A stretch of 53,501 bases of DNA, taken from an uncultured Clostridia bacterium (GTDB lineage: Bacteria; Bacillota; Clostridia; Monoglobales; Monoglobaceae). Below are positions 53,433-53,501 of this stretch, piece after piece; position 1 is the first letter of the stretch, and each line of letters starts with the position of its first letter. Made by a program: the position numbers and the translations under genes. The notes under the pieces are model-generated. The model was not told the DNA's origin, did no database searches, and saw only the letters and a list, made by a program, of their open reading frames with translations. The stretch is from assembly GCA_934454115.1 (NCBI GenBank), contig CAKSFQ010000017.1, positions 1 through 53,501 on the forward strand, read 5' to 3'.

Positions 53433-53501
53433 TTAGCTTGTCGTCTTTGCCGGGCGAAAGCCCTCCTGCATCCTCCGCACCAAAATCTTCTCAAAATTCC
53501 A
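53433..53501 (-). CDS. C-terminal end of an unidentified gene, cut by the window edge
   Basis: An open minus-strand frame enters from the right edge and ends at a TAA at 53435-53433. The last 22 residues start WNFEKILVRRMQEG and end KTTS. This is too short to assign. It is in the same orientation as the phosphodiesterase gene, 87 bases upstream of it. Confidence 0.35.
   Translation of the reverse strand, partial: WNFEKILVRRMQEGFRPAKTTS

Overview
The window is a 53.5-kb piece of a chromosome from a Gram-positive anaerobe, most likely a member of the class Clostridia. The evidence is Firmicutes-type gene order (ylxM-ffh-rpsP-khpA-rimM-trmD, rplI-dnaB next to gdpP-yybS, obgE near rplU-rpmA, nadD-yqeK-LCP-rsfS-leuS), strong AGGAGG ribosome-binding sites, sigma-A type promoters with 17-base spacers, a LytR-CpsA-Psr protein, FtsEX with an M23 hydrolase, type III pantothenate kinase and FeoAB. 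I cannot name a genus. Most of the window is ordinary housekeeping DNA; the accessory parts are the first 8.3 kb, two intergenic stretches carrying a dispersed repeat, and one insertion-sequence relic.

Layout. (1) 1-8.3 kb, minus strand: an RHS/YD-repeat polymorphic toxin operon. A secreted protein of unknown function is followed by a 1977-residue secreted RHS protein whose tip carries a lipase-like GHSKGG domain. Two membrane-anchored small proteins (candidate immunity proteins) follow, and then the start of a displaced RHS module that repeats 77 bases of the RHS core exactly. (2) 8.4-13.6 kb, plus strand: ruvA-ruvB-metG, a dispersed 131-bp inverted-repeat element, folC, then a decayed IS3-family remnant. 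(3) 14-21.3 kb, minus strand: a zinc-ribbon/beta-propeller membrane protein, nadD, yqeK, LCP, rsfS, leuS as one operon. (4) 21.4-26.1 kb, minus strand: ftsE-ftsX-M23 hydrolase-S41 protease-unknown, an envelope and division operon. (5) 26.2-30.5 kb: a CdaR/PucR-type regulator divergent from apgM, then purA and a small basic protein preceded by a candidate pseudoknot. (6) 30.5-31 kb: a gene-poor stretch with a second inverted copy of the 131-bp element. (7) 31-36.9 kb, minus strand: the ylxM-ffh-trmD operon, obgE, and rplU-rpmA. (8) 37-49.5 kb, minus strand: DUF3783, wecB-tagO, trpS, aminotransferase, a small membrane protein, hpt, tilS, dnaB, rplI, gdpP, yybS and a MazG-like gene. (9) 49.7-53.5 kb: feoAB on the plus strand converging on coaX and a YfcE-type phosphodiesterase.

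Points of most interest. The RHS locus combines a secreted lipase-like tip with extracytoplasmic immunity candidates and a displaced cassette. An H-type pseudoknot with two 8-bp stems can be drawn directly before the ribosome-binding site of the small gene after purA. The 131-bp element has 15-bp terminal inverted repeats and a conserved internal hairpin. A second family of roughly 59-bp sequences ending in CCGAA/TTCGG sits before several minus-strand genes. L27 lacks the N-terminal extension usual in Firmicutes, and the Prp protease gene that normally lies between rplU and rpmA is also missing.
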